NCBI GenBank assembly: GCA_964653655.1
Contig: CAZZHG010000006.1
Coordinates: 19,033 to 83,032 of the forward strand
Reading direction: 5' to 3'
Length of the DNA: 64,000 bases
DNA from: CAZZHG01 sp964653655
GTDB lineage: Bacteria; Bdellovibrionota; FAC87; UBA2466
Of this stretch, positions 1 through 8,249 are shown piece by piece. Position numbers and translations under genes: made by a program. Within the stretch, counting starts at the first letter, position 1. Every line of letters begins with the position of its first letter. The notes beneath the pieces are model-generated. The model did no database searches. It had not been told where the DNA came from and was given only the letters and a program-made list of their open reading frames with translations.

Positions 1-1
1 C

Positions 2-883
2 GGAAAAATTCCGCAGATCAACGAGGCGCTCGCGCGAATCGATCGGGACGAGATCGTTTTCATCACGGACGCCGATGCGAGGATCGAAAACCCAGAGGCG
101 CTGCTATTGGTCTCCCAATGGCTCGAGCGGGATGCCGGGCTCGGAGTCGTCGGGGGCTGGGTGCAGCCCGATCCGGGAGGTTGCTCGCCCGCGGAGTTTT
201 CCGGCTGGGTGAGGGAGAACCGGATGCGTTACCGCGAAGAACTCGCCGGCACATCTTCCATCGTGGTGGCGCCGTTCTACGGATTTCGACGGGATCTCGT
301 CGATAGATTGCCCCGTAACTGCGTGGCCGACGACGTGTACGTATCCTTCACGGCGCACGGTAAAGGAATGAGAGTGTATTACGCGCCGGAAATCCGGGTG
401 ACGGAGATGCGCGGGCCGGTAAGTTACTGGCAGCTGTACCGGCACAAGCTTCGCAAGGCGAACGGCTTTTCTTCCGAAGTTCACCGCTTCCTGCCCAAGC
501 TCGGGTCGTTCTCGCCGTGCGCCCGCTTTCTGCTCGCGGTGAAAGCGATTCAGTTCTTTCTGCTTCCTTGGGCGGCGGGCCTCGCTGGGGTGACGGGGCT
601 GGTCCTCTGCCTGACGGGAAGGGGCTTCGCCGTGCTGATGGCGGGATTTACGGTGGTTGGGCTGGGCCGAGTTCTCGCCAGGGCCCTTCCCGCGGTTCCC
701 TCCGGCTCGGCCATTCCGAGATCGGCGGGTATTGGAAAGCTCGTTTATCTCGCCGTCGCCTTCGCAAGTCTTCTGACCAACCTCGTTTTTTTTCCGTTCT
801 GGAAGCAAGGTTCCTCCTACGCGCGCGTCCTTGGCCGCCGGCGCGGCCCGGCTTCCGACGAAAGGAAGACCGGCCGAGGCTAG
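2..883 (+). CDS. Glycosyltransferase family 2, C-terminal part (5' end outside window)
   Basis: The frame is open from the first bases of the window, so the N-terminus lies upstream. Near the start the translation reads FITDADARI, the DxD-type metal/nucleotide-sugar motif of inverting GT-A enzymes. It is followed by ADDVYV (acceptor-site acidic residues) and a QLYRHKLRKANG segment resembling the Q/RxxRW motif of processive or polyprenyl-linked GT2 enzymes. The last roughly 110 residues hold two or three hydrophobic segments, so the enzyme is probably anchored in the inner membrane. Role inferred: sugar transfer to a lipid- or polymer-bound acceptor in surface glycan synthesis. Its stop TAG shares a CTAG with the stop of the convergent pyruvyltransferase gene. 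The sugar substrate cannot be read from the sequence. Confidence 0.85.
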   Translation, partial: GKIPQINEALARIDRDEIVFITDADARIENPEALLLVSQWLERDAGLGVVGGWVQPDPGGCSPAEFSGWVRENRMRYREELAGTSSIVVAPFYGFRRDLVDRLPRNCVADDVYVSFTAHGKGMRVYYAPEIRVTEMRGPVSYWQLYRHKLRKANGFSSEVHRFLPKLGSFSPCARFLLAVKAIQFFLLPWAAGLAGVTGLVLCLTGRGFAVLMAGFTVVGLGRVLARALPAVPSGSAIPRSAGIGKLVYLAVAFASLLTNLVFFPFWKQGSSYARVLGRRRGPASDERKTGRG

Positions 884-1872
884 TCGTTTCTTACCAAAAG
901 TTGATCGGCGAGAGCCCGGGCTTCGGCGTTCGTCCGGGCTAGACGGCATCGCTCGGGCAATCCCCAAGTCTCGTAATACCCGTGGACTTTTCCGTAGCTG
1001 TTGTCGAGGGCGACGTGGCCAAGGCCCATCGCTTCGGCGAGGATGTTGGCGTGAAGACGATCCGAGACGACGACCCGGCCGCGGGCGAGTAAGCGGCAGC
1101 CCCGTTCCAGGGCGAGTCGCGCCCGCCGCGAAAGGCGCTCGACGAGCCAGGCTTGGGGATCGAGAGCGGGCGTGAGACGGGCAAGCCATTGCCCCGCCTT
1201 CAGCGGGAGGTTCCAGCTCTCCTCGATGAGCGACAGCCGCAAGTTCACCCAATCGGCCTGCTCCACTCTTCCGGGAAGGGCCGGGATTTCCCGATCGCGT
1301 CCTTCCTTGTCCCGGCGCCGAAGCCAAAGCGTGTCGCAGCTCGGGGGTTCCGAGAAGCTTGGAACGTCTGCCCAATGGGCTAGATCGGGGCAAAGAACGA
1401 CGGGTGCCTTGAAATGCCGGCTCATGAAATCGAACGTGGTCTTGTCTCTCGCCATGAGAGTGAGCCTCGGGTGTGCATTGAACGCGCGCTTGGTTCTTTC
1501 CAGGTAGCTCTCGTCGATAAAGTGAGCCGAGTTGGGAAGCAGGATGAGAGTGTGTTCCGGGAAGTCTCGCACGGCCTTCAGCCGCAGCTCCTGATGCTGG
1601 CGCCAGAGATCGCCGAAATTTCCGCCGCCGGTCAGCAGAATCACTGCCCCCTCGGCGGCCTTGCGCAGCGCCTTTGCGTCATAGGCTCGGTTTGTCGACG
1701 TGGCGGGGACCGAGATGCCCTTCTTCTTCAGGAGAGCTCGCTGTCCAAGCCAGATCGCCGAATCCCCCACGTTCGAATGATTCGGAAAGCCGAGCATCAC
1801 CGCCTTGGTGAAGCCGCGTAGCAGGGGAGTGAGAATCTCCTCGGCTTTACTTTTTAGCTGGGCGGGCGACAA
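880..1872 (-). CDS. Polysaccharide pyruvyl transferase family protein
   Basis: This 330-residue protein has the N-terminal pattern GFPNHSNVGDSAIWLGQ, typical of the polysaccharide pyruvyl transferase family (PF04230). Later come LLTGGGNFGDLW and, near the C-terminus, VVSDRLHANILAEAMGLGHVALDNSYGKV, the conserved SDRxHxxI and D-N-YGK region. Family enzymes transfer pyruvate from PEP to sugars of exopolysaccharide or cell-wall polymers as a ketal. The start is TTG, preceded by AGGAGCCGG, and overlaps the end of the upstream flippase-like gene by 26 bases, which points to translational coupling. It is the last gene of a three-gene minus-strand unit with a flippase-like protein and a mannosyltransferase-like protein. 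Acceptor sugar unknown. Confidence 0.88.
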   Translation of the reverse strand: MSPAQLKSKAEEILTPLLRGFTKAVMLGFPNHSNVGDSAIWLGQRALLKKKGISVPATSTNRAYDAKALRKAAEGAVILLTGGGNFGDLWRQHQELRLKAVRDFPEHTLILLPNSAHFIDESYLERTKRAFNAHPRLTLMARDKTTFDFMSRHFKAPVVLCPDLAHWADVPSFSEPPSCDTLWLRRRDKEGRDREIPALPGRVEQADWVNLRLSLIEESWNLPLKAGQWLARLTPALDPQAWLVERLSRRARLALERGCRLLARGRVVVSDRLHANILAEAMGLGHVALDNSYGKVHGYYETWGLPERCRLARTNAEARALADQLLVRND

Positions 1873-2761
1873 TCCGGCTCCTGTTGGTACGCGCGACGGC
1901 CATCGCGCCTAGCCATGCGATCAGCGAGAGGGAAATTTGAATCAGGCGGTCCACCATCGTGGCCGCGAAGCCCGCGCCGGCGGTGACCGTCTGGGCGCGC
2001 GTCAAAGTTTCGCTCGCGAGCTCCCGGATGCCGAGAGAGCCCGGCGTGAGGGTTAGGAAGCTGGTTGCGACCGCGGCGGTCGGCAGCGTGAGCGCGACGG
2101 TCAGGCGTTCCGCTGGAGGAAGGGCGTGGCACGCTCCGTAAAAGCGCAGGGACAAGCATGCGAGGTTGGCGGCCGTGAGCAAAACTACCGCGGCCGCGAT
2201 CCTGGGTCGGCGAAGGCGCTTCAACGACGAGTGAACCTCCAAGAGCCACGGGCGCCGAGGCAGGCGAACGGCCACCACGAGAACGCCGGTTCCCGCGACC
2301 GAGAGAAATAGGGTGAGAAAACCGAGAGCCAACGGCCCCGAGGTTCCCACCGCGAAGTATCCGGTGAGGGCCCCGAGTCCCAAGCTGAAGAGAAGAAGAC
2401 CCATCTGAGTGATGCCGTACTCCACGAAGCCGATGCCGAATCGGCTTCGCAGGTAAGTCGCTTTGACCGCGGTGCCCAGCTGAAAAGGCAGATAAGCGGC
2501 GAGATTTCCTCCCGCCGCGAGCGCCAGCCGGTCGGACGCCTTCGAACTTTTTCCGAAGGCGCCAAGTAAAACGCCGGTGAGCACGCTCTGGAAGAAGAGG
2601 CTGGCCGCGTTTCCGATCACGCAGAGGGCGAGCGCCGGCGCGCCGAGCTGCAGCGCCTGTTCGAAGCTCGTCGAGTGATAAACGGCGGCGGCGGCGTAGA
2701 TTCCCATTCCCGCGGCGGCAGGCACGATCCAGAGCCCTTGCTTGGTGTTCCAGCTTTTCAT
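1847..2761 (-). CDS. Lysylphosphatidylglycerol synthase TM-region / UPF0104-like membrane protein
   Basis: About 304 residues with roughly eight hydrophobic segments and the late motif TPGSLGIRELASE. That motif is characteristic of the LPG synthase transmembrane domain family (AglD/MprF flippase-like, PF03706). No C-terminal GNAT-like synthase domain is present, so only the membrane (flippase-type) half is encoded. The ATG at 2761 overlaps the stop of the upstream mannosyltransferase gene as ATGA and is preferred over an in-frame GTG 12 bases further upstream. Neighbours are glycan enzymes, so a role in moving or modifying a lipid-linked sugar is inferred. The exact lipid substrate is unknown. 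Confidence 0.8.
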   Translation of the reverse strand: MKSWNTKQGLWIVPAAAGMGIYAAAAVYHSTSFEQALQLGAPALALCVIGNAASLFFQSVLTGVLLGAFGKSSKASDRLALAAGGNLAAYLPFQLGTAVKATYLRSRFGIGFVEYGITQMGLLLFSLGLGALTGYFAVGTSGPLALGFLTLFLSVAGTGVLVVAVRLPRRPWLLEVHSSLKRLRRPRIAAAVVLLTAANLACLSLRFYGACHALPPAERLTVALTLPTAAVATSFLTLTPGSLGIRELASETLTRAQTVTAGAGFAATMVDRLIQISLSLIAWLGAMAVARTNRSRIVARPAKK

Positions 2762-3957
2762 CCGAAAGCCCACCTAGCGGCGAAAAATTCCTGGCTGCAG
2801 AAGTAGAGGCCGACCGCACTGAGCCCGAGCAGTACCCACTTCACGGCCGAAGAGCGAATGGTCGCGAGCAAGGGATAGAGCGGCAGCAGGACCCAAAGAA
2901 AGCGGACCGCCGCGTTCGGAATCGGCATCGTGTACATGAGGGCCACGTAAAAGAAGCAAAAGATCTTTTCCTCGCGAATCAGATCTCTTCTGCGGCAGAA
3001 GAGAAAAATCGTAGCGGCGACTATGCCGATGCAGTTCCAGCCGAGCCTCAGCATGTAGTCCGCGTTCGAAAAGAGAGCCGGGTTGGAGGCAAGCTCGGCG
3101 AAAGTCTTGCCGATGCGCACGCCGGGAATTCGATCGGGCAGCAGTCCCGTTTCGTGCATGCGCTCCAGATAGCCGCGTGCCCGCAAGGGAATGAATAGGA
3201 TGGCCTGATGGGCGGCGAAGATCAGTAAGGGCAGCGCCGCGAATCCGATTCCCGGCCGGTCCGACATCCGGCTTTTGCGAAGCAGGTAGTACCGGTAGAG
3301 ATGTACGGGGAAGAGGAAGACGCCCATGGTTCTCTGCAGGACCGCGAAGCTCAGAATCATCGACGAGAACCGGTACCCTTTCGGGCTCAGGTTCAGGAAG
3401 TACAGGCAGAGAAATACCAGAAAGAGCGGCTCCGAATAGACGGAGCTCGCCGCGTGGGCGGCGGGAAAGAAATTGAGAAACGCCACGGCCCAAAGCGCCT
3501 GGGCGCGGTCGTGCCCGCGCTTTCGCATCCAGACAAAAAGCAGCCACGAGGCCGCAAGGAAACAGATCAGGGTCAGTAAGATGCCGGCATGCTTCAGGGG
3601 AAGGAAAGTTATCGTCGACCAAAGGCGTACCAGAAACGGGTAGAGCGGCGGAAACTTCGCGAAGCGGTGGCCTACAGAGTAGCCGTTCTCGGCGAAGTGG
3701 AGATAGTGATTGGCGTCCCAGCGGATCCACCGATACACGAATCCCGCGAAAGAATTAGCGGCGTTCGGAAAAGTGACACTGCTGACTACGAGGAAGAGCC
3801 GGCTGCATAGAAAAATTCCGGTGACCGACAATACATCCTGATGTCGGCGCGCGAACTCAATGAGGCGCGCCACGAAGCGGGGAGAGGTTTTTTTCGCGCG
3901 CGCGGACGCCGGTTTCGTGGGGGATCTTCGGGCTGGTTTTCTGGCTGTAGCACCCAT
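2758..3957 (-). CDS. PIG-V-like / GT-C family mannosyltransferase-like membrane protein
   Basis: 399 residues with a basic, proline-rich N-terminal tail of about 35 residues followed by about nine hydrophobic segments. The first periplasmic loop contains RWIRWDANHYLHFAENGY, with an acidic residue where GT-C enzymes keep catalytic acids, then FPPLYPFLVR. Further on is FFPAAHAASSVYSEPLFL, matching the F-P-x(n)-Y-S-E-x-L/F signature of PIG-V-type alpha-mannosyltransferases (GPI mannosyltransferase 2 family, bacterial homologues). These enzymes use polyprenyl-phosphate-linked mannose. It heads a three-gene unit with a flippase-like and a pyruvyltransferase gene (4-base and 26-base overlaps). Donor and acceptor are inferred from the family only. 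Confidence 0.78.
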   Translation of the reverse strand: MGATARKPARRSPTKPASARAKKTSPRFVARLIEFARRHQDVLSVTGIFLCSRLFLVVSSVTFPNAANSFAGFVYRWIRWDANHYLHFAENGYSVGHRFAKFPPLYPFLVRLWSTITFLPLKHAGILLTLICFLAASWLLFVWMRKRGHDRAQALWAVAFLNFFPAAHAASSVYSEPLFLVFLCLYFLNLSPKGYRFSSMILSFAVLQRTMGVFLFPVHLYRYYLLRKSRMSDRPGIGFAALPLLIFAAHQAILFIPLRARGYLERMHETGLLPDRIPGVRIGKTFAELASNPALFSNADYMLRLGWNCIGIVAATIFLFCRRRDLIREEKIFCFFYVALMYTMPIPNAAVRFLWVLLPLYPLLATIRSSAVKWVLLGLSAVGLYFCSQEFFAARWAFG

Positions 3958-4027
3958 CGAGAGACGCCAAAAGGCGGCTCTCTCGTATCGGAATGCCTCA
4001 GCAATTTCAGGAGCAAAAAGAGTACGA

Positions 4028-4813
4028 CTAGAGGCGCTCGCCGGTTCCGAATTTCTCCGTGCGCTCGTAAAGTGGAATCACCTGGGGAAGCTGCTGACTC
4101 AGGGCGTCTTCCCGGGTCGTGCTCGAAGGATGGGTCGACAGAAATTCCGGCGGCGATCCGCCTCCGTTCTTCGCGAACCGGCTCCAGAACCTGGGGGCCT
4201 CCCGCGGGTCGTACCCGGCGCGGGCCATGTAGATGAGACCGATTTCGTCGGCCTCCGACTCGTTACTACGGCTGAAGGGAAGCGACACTCCCACTTGAGC
4301 TCCGAGGCCGAGGGCTCCCATAAGAAGATTCTTCTTTTGCGGATCGTCTCCGCCGAAGATCGCGCCGAGGGCCTGGACTCCTAGCTGAGTGCCGAGGGCC
4401 GTCGTAATGCGCTGGCCGCCGTGACGGGCGGTGGCGTGCGCGACTTCGTGACCCATGACCGCCGCCATCGCCCCTTCATTCTGAAGATACGAAATGATTC
4501 CCGTGTAGAACGCCACCTTGCCGCCCGGTAGACAAAAGGCGTTGGCCTCCTTGGACTCGATGAGACGGAATTCCCACTGGTACTGCGGTTTGTTCGCAGC
4601 CGCCGCGATTCGTTTGCCGACCCGCTGGAGGACCGCGTTCCATTTCGCGTTGTGGGACACCGGCTCCTTGCGAACGACTTCCTGGTAGGCCTGCAGCCCG
4701 AGCTGATTTTCCTCGGCTTCGCTGGTGACGATGAAGGCCCGGCGCCCGGTTTCGGGAGTGGTCACGCAGCCGGCGAGGACGAAGAGAAGGGAAAGCAGGG
4801 AAACGACTTTCAT
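4028..4813 (-). CDS. M48 family metalloprotease, lipoprotein
   Basis: A 261-residue protein beginning with a short signal ending in the lipobox LAGC (Cys16), so it should be lipid-anchored. The zinc site HEVAHATARH lies near residue 122, and the third ligand region SNESEADEIGL about 60 residues later, both standard for M48 (Ste24/LoiP/YcaL/BepA-like) peptidases. QEVVRKEPVS and NAFCLPGGKVAFYTGI are also typical of this family. Length matches the short periplasmic M48 lipoproteins, not the membrane HtpX or Ste24 forms. Inferred role: outer-membrane or periplasmic protein quality control. It stands alone between the glycan genes and corA, in the same orientation. Confidence 0.93.
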   Translation of the reverse strand: MKVVSLLSLLFVLAGCVTTPETGRRAFIVTSEAEENQLGLQAYQEVVRKEPVSHNAKWNAVLQRVGKRIAAAANKPQYQWEFRLIESKEANAFCLPGGKVAFYTGIISYLQNEGAMAAVMGHEVAHATARHGGQRITTALGTQLGVQALGAIFGGDDPQKKNLLMGALGLGAQVGVSLPFSRSNESEADEIGLIYMARAGYDPREAPRFWSRFAKNGGGSPPEFLSTHPSSTTREDALSQQLPQVIPLYERTEKFGTGERL

Positions 4814-4844
4814 GAGGCGAAAGTTAGCACAAAGCGGCTCGGGG

Positions 4845-5762
4845 TCAACGGAGCCAGCCCTTCTTGCGGAACCAAAAGTAGAGCGCCGCCGCGATCAGCG
4901 CCATGACGGCCATGACCGCGGGATAGCCGGCCTGCCAAGTGAGCTCGGGCATGTAGCGGAAGTTCATTCCGTAGATGCCGACGATAAAAGTGAGCGGCAT
5001 GAAGAAGACCGAAAAGATCGTCAGCACGCGCACGATTTCGTTCGTGCGGTGGGAAGCGAGCGAGATGTGAGTGGATAGCAGCGTCGTAATCTCCTCGGTC
5101 TCCTCGTCGGCCCAACCGTGGAGCCGCTCCGCTTCTTCCCGGATGTCTTGAATGAAAGGCTGAAGCGCCGCCGGGCAGTCGCTCAGCCGCGGGATGACGT
5201 CGAGAGTCTGGCGCAAAACCCGCTTGTAGACGGCGACCCGCCGTTTGAGGAAATACATTTCCTCGATAATGAGATCTTCGGAGAGGTTGTTGAAGATTCG
5301 CACCTCGAAGCCCTCGAAGGCGGAGTCGGAGAGGGCGAGCGCCGGATCGAAGCTCATTATCGATTCCCGGAAAAGATCGAGGACGATGGGAAAGAGGGAC
5401 TCGATGGCCGGATCCGCCGCCGCCTGCCAGCGCTCGCGCACTTTCGTCATCAGCGGAGTTTCCTTGCGATGGACCGTAATGAGGGTTTTCTCGTCCAGAA
5501 AGAGCGCCACCTTGCGGGTCAGCTCGACCACGGTGTCGTTCTCGATTTTCTTCAGCGCCTTGTCGTCGAGGTAGCGCAGGATGATGAACTTGCGTGGTCC
5601 GATCTTCTCGAACTTGGGAAGGTGCTGGGGCTCGAGGCAGTCCCTGATCGACGTGGGGTGAAGCCCGTAGTCTCTCGAAAGGCCCTTCAGCTCCTCCGCG
5701 GTCGGAGAAGAAACGTCGATCCATTTCAGGCCGTTCGGAAATTCCACGACGGTCTGAATCAC
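4845..5762 (-). CDS. corA: CorA family divalent-cation (magnesium) transporter
   Basis: 305 residues with the CorA layout: a soluble N-terminal domain of about 240 residues with long acidic helices, then two C-terminal membrane helices. The diagnostic selectivity motif YGMNF sits at the end of the first helix and is followed by a periplasmic loop starting RYMPEL. A basic tail (WFRKKGWLR) ends the protein. CorA forms a pentameric inner-membrane channel for Mg2+ (also Co2+, Ni2+, or Zn2+ in ZntB-like members); the sequence does not decide the ion. The start is GTG and overlaps the stop of the upstream gene by four bases, implying coupling. Confidence 0.93.
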   Translation of the reverse strand: MIQTVVEFPNGLKWIDVSSPTAEELKGLSRDYGLHPTSIRDCLEPQHLPKFEKIGPRKFIILRYLDDKALKKIENDTVVELTRKVALFLDEKTLITVHRKETPLMTKVRERWQAAADPAIESLFPIVLDLFRESIMSFDPALALSDSAFEGFEVRIFNNLSEDLIIEEMYFLKRRVAVYKRVLRQTLDVIPRLSDCPAALQPFIQDIREEAERLHGWADEETEEITTLLSTHISLASHRTNEIVRVLTIFSVFFMPLTFIVGIYGMNFRYMPELTWQAGYPAVMAVMALIAAALYFWFRKKGWLR

Positions 5763-6931
5763 TTCTTTTTACTCCGTTTCGCAGGCGCGCAAGCGAGCGG
5801 CTTTTCCTTGCCGAAAATCTGCCGGCCCACCCAGGCGTACTTGCCCGGGGCCAAGGGTTTGTTCTTGTAACAAAAGCGTTCGGGGGCGACCACGTAAGCC
5901 GCGATCGAATCGGCGAGATCTTCGGAAGTGTCGCCGGAACCGGCGACCCGGGCGAAAGTGCGGCCGAGGGGGAAACCCTCGAAAATCTTTCCGCCGGCCT
6001 CGGTCGCCGTGATCACCGGGTCCGGAAGAAGGGTGAAGGAGGATTTCTTGGAAAGCCGGCCGAGGGCGTCCCCGCGGTCGGCGGCCGCCGTGACGGCCTT
6101 AAGACCGGGCACTCCCCAGCCCGAAAAGGCAGTGAACTCGCCGACCCAGGCCCGCTCTTCGATCATCGCCACTTTTCTCGCGGCGGCGTGGGCTAGCTCG
6201 TGGATCAGCACGAGCCGGTGCAGCTTGTGCCCGTCGGCGAGAAGGGGGCGGGAAAGCACGAGGGAAGCGGTTTCCGGAACATAGGCCGCAAGCCCGCCGT
6301 GTTCGGTGACGAGCACCTTATAGATGGCCCGTTTGTCCCAGAAGGAACAAAGATCCACGGGACAGAGTGCTTTCAACGCGCCGTCGATTACCTTCAGAGG
6401 CACCGGCTGGGTGGCGACGAGAACCGAGCCTCGGTACATCTGGGCATACCCGTACACGCTCTTGGCTAATTCCAGGGCTGTCTTTCCTTGAGCGGTTTTG
6501 AGTTTCTCCGCGAGCGCCGGATGATCTTCCCGCGTGGCGAGAAAGGCCCGGAAGGCGGTGTCGCGTTCGCCGGCCGGCACCCGCCTTTCGTCGAGTCCGA
6601 GGTGCTTCAAGTAGGCGCCTTGCAGTTCCGCGGAAATCGCGGAGAGCGGAAGCTCCGGGCAGGTGGGGGCCATTTCCTGCTCGAGAACCAGAACCAGATG
6701 GAGCAGAAGATCCGTCGACCATCCCCCCAGCTCCGCGCGCGAAGGTTCGGAGACGGCTTGTTTGGCGGTCAGCGGCGCAAGGCCGCTCCATTGATCGAGC
6801 GCCCGCAATGCCTTGGCTTTTTGCCAGCGCGCGAGACACGCCGGCGACACCGGTTGGCTCCCCACTTGGGGGCCGTCGGCGAAGAGACTGCTCGCCAGTA
6901 AAAGAATGAGGAGCGCGCTTTTGCCGATCAC
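5759..6931 (-). CDS. Secreted protein with HExxH zinc-protease-like motif, unknown family
   Basis: 390 residues starting with a signal peptide (hydrophobic ALLILLLASSLFA, then ADG). The central motif VLIHELAHAAARK near residue 240 is an HExxH zinc site. It is followed within about 20 residues by EERAWVGEFTAFSGW, whose Glu could supply the third ligand. SVYGYAQMYRGSVLVATQPVPLK precedes it and the C-terminus is Lys-rich (PAKRSKKK). I do not recognise a named family; a periplasmic metallopeptidase is an inference from the motif. Start is GTG directly after the TAA of the CADD-like gene, and the end overlaps corA by four bases, so it is the middle gene of a coupled unit. Confidence 0.75.
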   Translation of the reverse strand: MIGKSALLILLLASSLFADGPQVGSQPVSPACLARWQKAKALRALDQWSGLAPLTAKQAVSEPSRAELGGWSTDLLLHLVLVLEQEMAPTCPELPLSAISAELQGAYLKHLGLDERRVPAGERDTAFRAFLATREDHPALAEKLKTAQGKTALELAKSVYGYAQMYRGSVLVATQPVPLKVIDGALKALCPVDLCSFWDKRAIYKVLVTEHGGLAAYVPETASLVLSRPLLADGHKLHRLVLIHELAHAAARKVAMIEERAWVGEFTAFSGWGVPGLKAVTAAADRGDALGRLSKKSSFTLLPDPVITATEAGGKIFEGFPLGRTFARVAGSGDTSEDLADSIAAYVVAPERFCYKNKPLAPGKYAWVGRQIFGKEKPLACAPAKRSKKK

Positions 6932-7606
6932 TTACGCCGCGAGGGGGCTGTAGCGGCGTTCGACGCCGCTGAGAAACTCGTAAAGCGCCTCGAGAGTTTC
7001 GGAAGCGGCTTTGAGGGCCTTTTCCTTTTTCTCGTCGGTGTCACATAGCCGTTCGAGAAGGTTGATCTCGGTTTCCGCGTGGTAGACGTCCGACGTCTGG
7101 TGCGCGCGGAAGAAGGCGACGGTGGCGTCGTCTTTCACGTCGTAAAACTTGTGGAGCCCGTCGATCTTCTGGCGGGCGACGTCCGGTTGCTGGCGCTCGT
7201 AAGCGTAGAGAGCGGCGAGCCCCTCGACCGGATCAGAGCTGGTGAGCTTGCGGAACACCCGCAGCAAGTGTTGGGTCTCGTCCGAATGAAAGTGCGATTG
7301 GACGTCGGAGCGGACCGCGCCCATGCCTTCGGCGAACTGCAGCCAAAGTTCCTGGTGGTTGTCGGCGCCTTGTTCTTCGTGGATTAAATTTTCCAGCAGC
7401 ATCTGCCGCATCTCGAGGTCGCTGGTCCGGGAGTGGACCGCGCTGACGAAGCGGGAGAACTCTTTTTCGAAGGCGTAATACTCTTTGGCGTACCCGCGAA
7501 GCTCATCCCGGCTTAGTTCGCCCGCTTGCCAGCGGGTATAGAACGTGTGGGAAAGCATATGTTGGTTTTGGATGCGGGCTTCCAGAGCAGAGCGAAGAGT
7601 AAGCAT
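6932..7606 (-). CDS. CADD-like heme-oxygenase-fold protein (TenA/PqqC superfamily), putative folate-related
   Basis: 224 residues, all helical. The metal-ligand pattern fits the CADD (Chlamydia protein associating with death domains) group: ENLIHEEQG..NHQELW, then ALYAYERQQPDV, then FFRAHQTSDVYHAE. CADD proteins are di-metal oxygenases. In chlamydiae the protein replaces the pabABC route by making p-aminobenzoate, using its own tyrosine as source. The translation has several tyrosines near the metal site (KEYYAFEKEF). Preceded by GAAAGGCGG and a good promoter, so it is the first gene of the unit continuing into the HExxH protein and corA. Whether it makes p-aminobenzoate here is inference. 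Confidence 0.85.
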   Translation of the reverse strand: MLTLRSALEARIQNQHMLSHTFYTRWQAGELSRDELRGYAKEYYAFEKEFSRFVSAVHSRTSDLEMRQMLLENLIHEEQGADNHQELWLQFAEGMGAVRSDVQSHFHSDETQHLLRVFRKLTSSDPVEGLAALYAYERQQPDVARQKIDGLHKFYDVKDDATVAFFRAHQTSDVYHAETEINLLERLCDTDEKKEKALKAASETLEALYEFLSGVERRYSPLAA

Positions 7607-7638
7607 GAGACCGCCTTTCGTAAGGTAAAAACGCCCTC

Positions 7639-7667
7639 ACTATAAAGGCGGATACGCAGGCGGTCAA
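7639..7667 (-). promoter_or_regulatory. Sigma70-type promoter for the CADD-corA unit
   Basis: On the minus strand TTGACC (7667-7662) and TATAGT (7644-7639) are separated by exactly 17 bases. Both hexamers are five-sixths consensus. The inferred transcription start is about 25 bases upstream of the ATG at 7606, and no other gene start lies between. Confidence 0.65.
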
Positions 7668-7684
7668 TCAAGGAACCCGGGAAC

Positions 7685-7951
7685 TTAGCGCCGGCGCCGG
7701 TAGTGCCGGCGGCGGTGGTGGTATTTACCACGGCGGTTTTTGGCCACGTGCTTACGGCTGTAATGACGCGATCCGCCTGAATAGTGGGCGAAACGCGAGC
7801 CGAAGTACGGGATCTTTTTGAGGACATGGACGAAGGAAGCCCGGCCATGGCGGAAGTTCGTCTTGTAGAGGTTCCAGCCTCCCCAGGCCACGCCACCGAT
7901 AACAAGAAACGGGAGAATTTTTCGGAACAGTTGTTTAATTCGCCAAGCCAC
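7685..7951 (-). CDS. Small membrane protein with Arg/His/Tyr-rich C-terminus
   Basis: An 88-residue protein with GTG start at 7951, chosen because GAGGAGG lies eight bases upstream. Longer upstream in-frame extensions look non-coding. The N-terminus is basic (AWRIKQLFRKI), followed by a single membrane segment (LPFLVIGGVAWGGW). The second half is strongly basic with Arg/His/Tyr repeats ending HHRRRHYRRRR. The tail could bind nucleic acid or acidic polymers, but no family is recognised. The protein precedes nothing on its strand for about 80 bases, so it is probably a single-gene transcript. Confidence 0.55.
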   Translation of the reverse strand: MAWRIKQLFRKILPFLVIGGVAWGGWNLYKTNFRHGRASFVHVLKKIPYFGSRFAHYSGGSRHYSRKHVAKNRRGKYHHRRRHYRRRR

Positions 7952-8249
7952 AGCCAATCCCTCCTCGAGCAGGGCAATCCCCGCATGGTCGAACTGCTTT
8001 GAGCAAGGGGCGTGCCGGGCTGGCTCACGCAGGGGGAGGGCCCGAAGACCGGCGGAGGGCGCAGATTCGGTGGACAGTGGTGACCATTTGCGGCTCTGCA
8101 GCCGATTGCCAAAACGCTGCGCCGGACTAGAATAGGTCTGGGTTTGGGAAGGCAATCCGCAAGGATTCGCGGACGGTCGTTTCTAGGCCGCCTGCGAAGT
8201 CAAAGGATTGCCTGTAGCAACCAGTCGGAACAGCAGAAAGGACTCCCCC

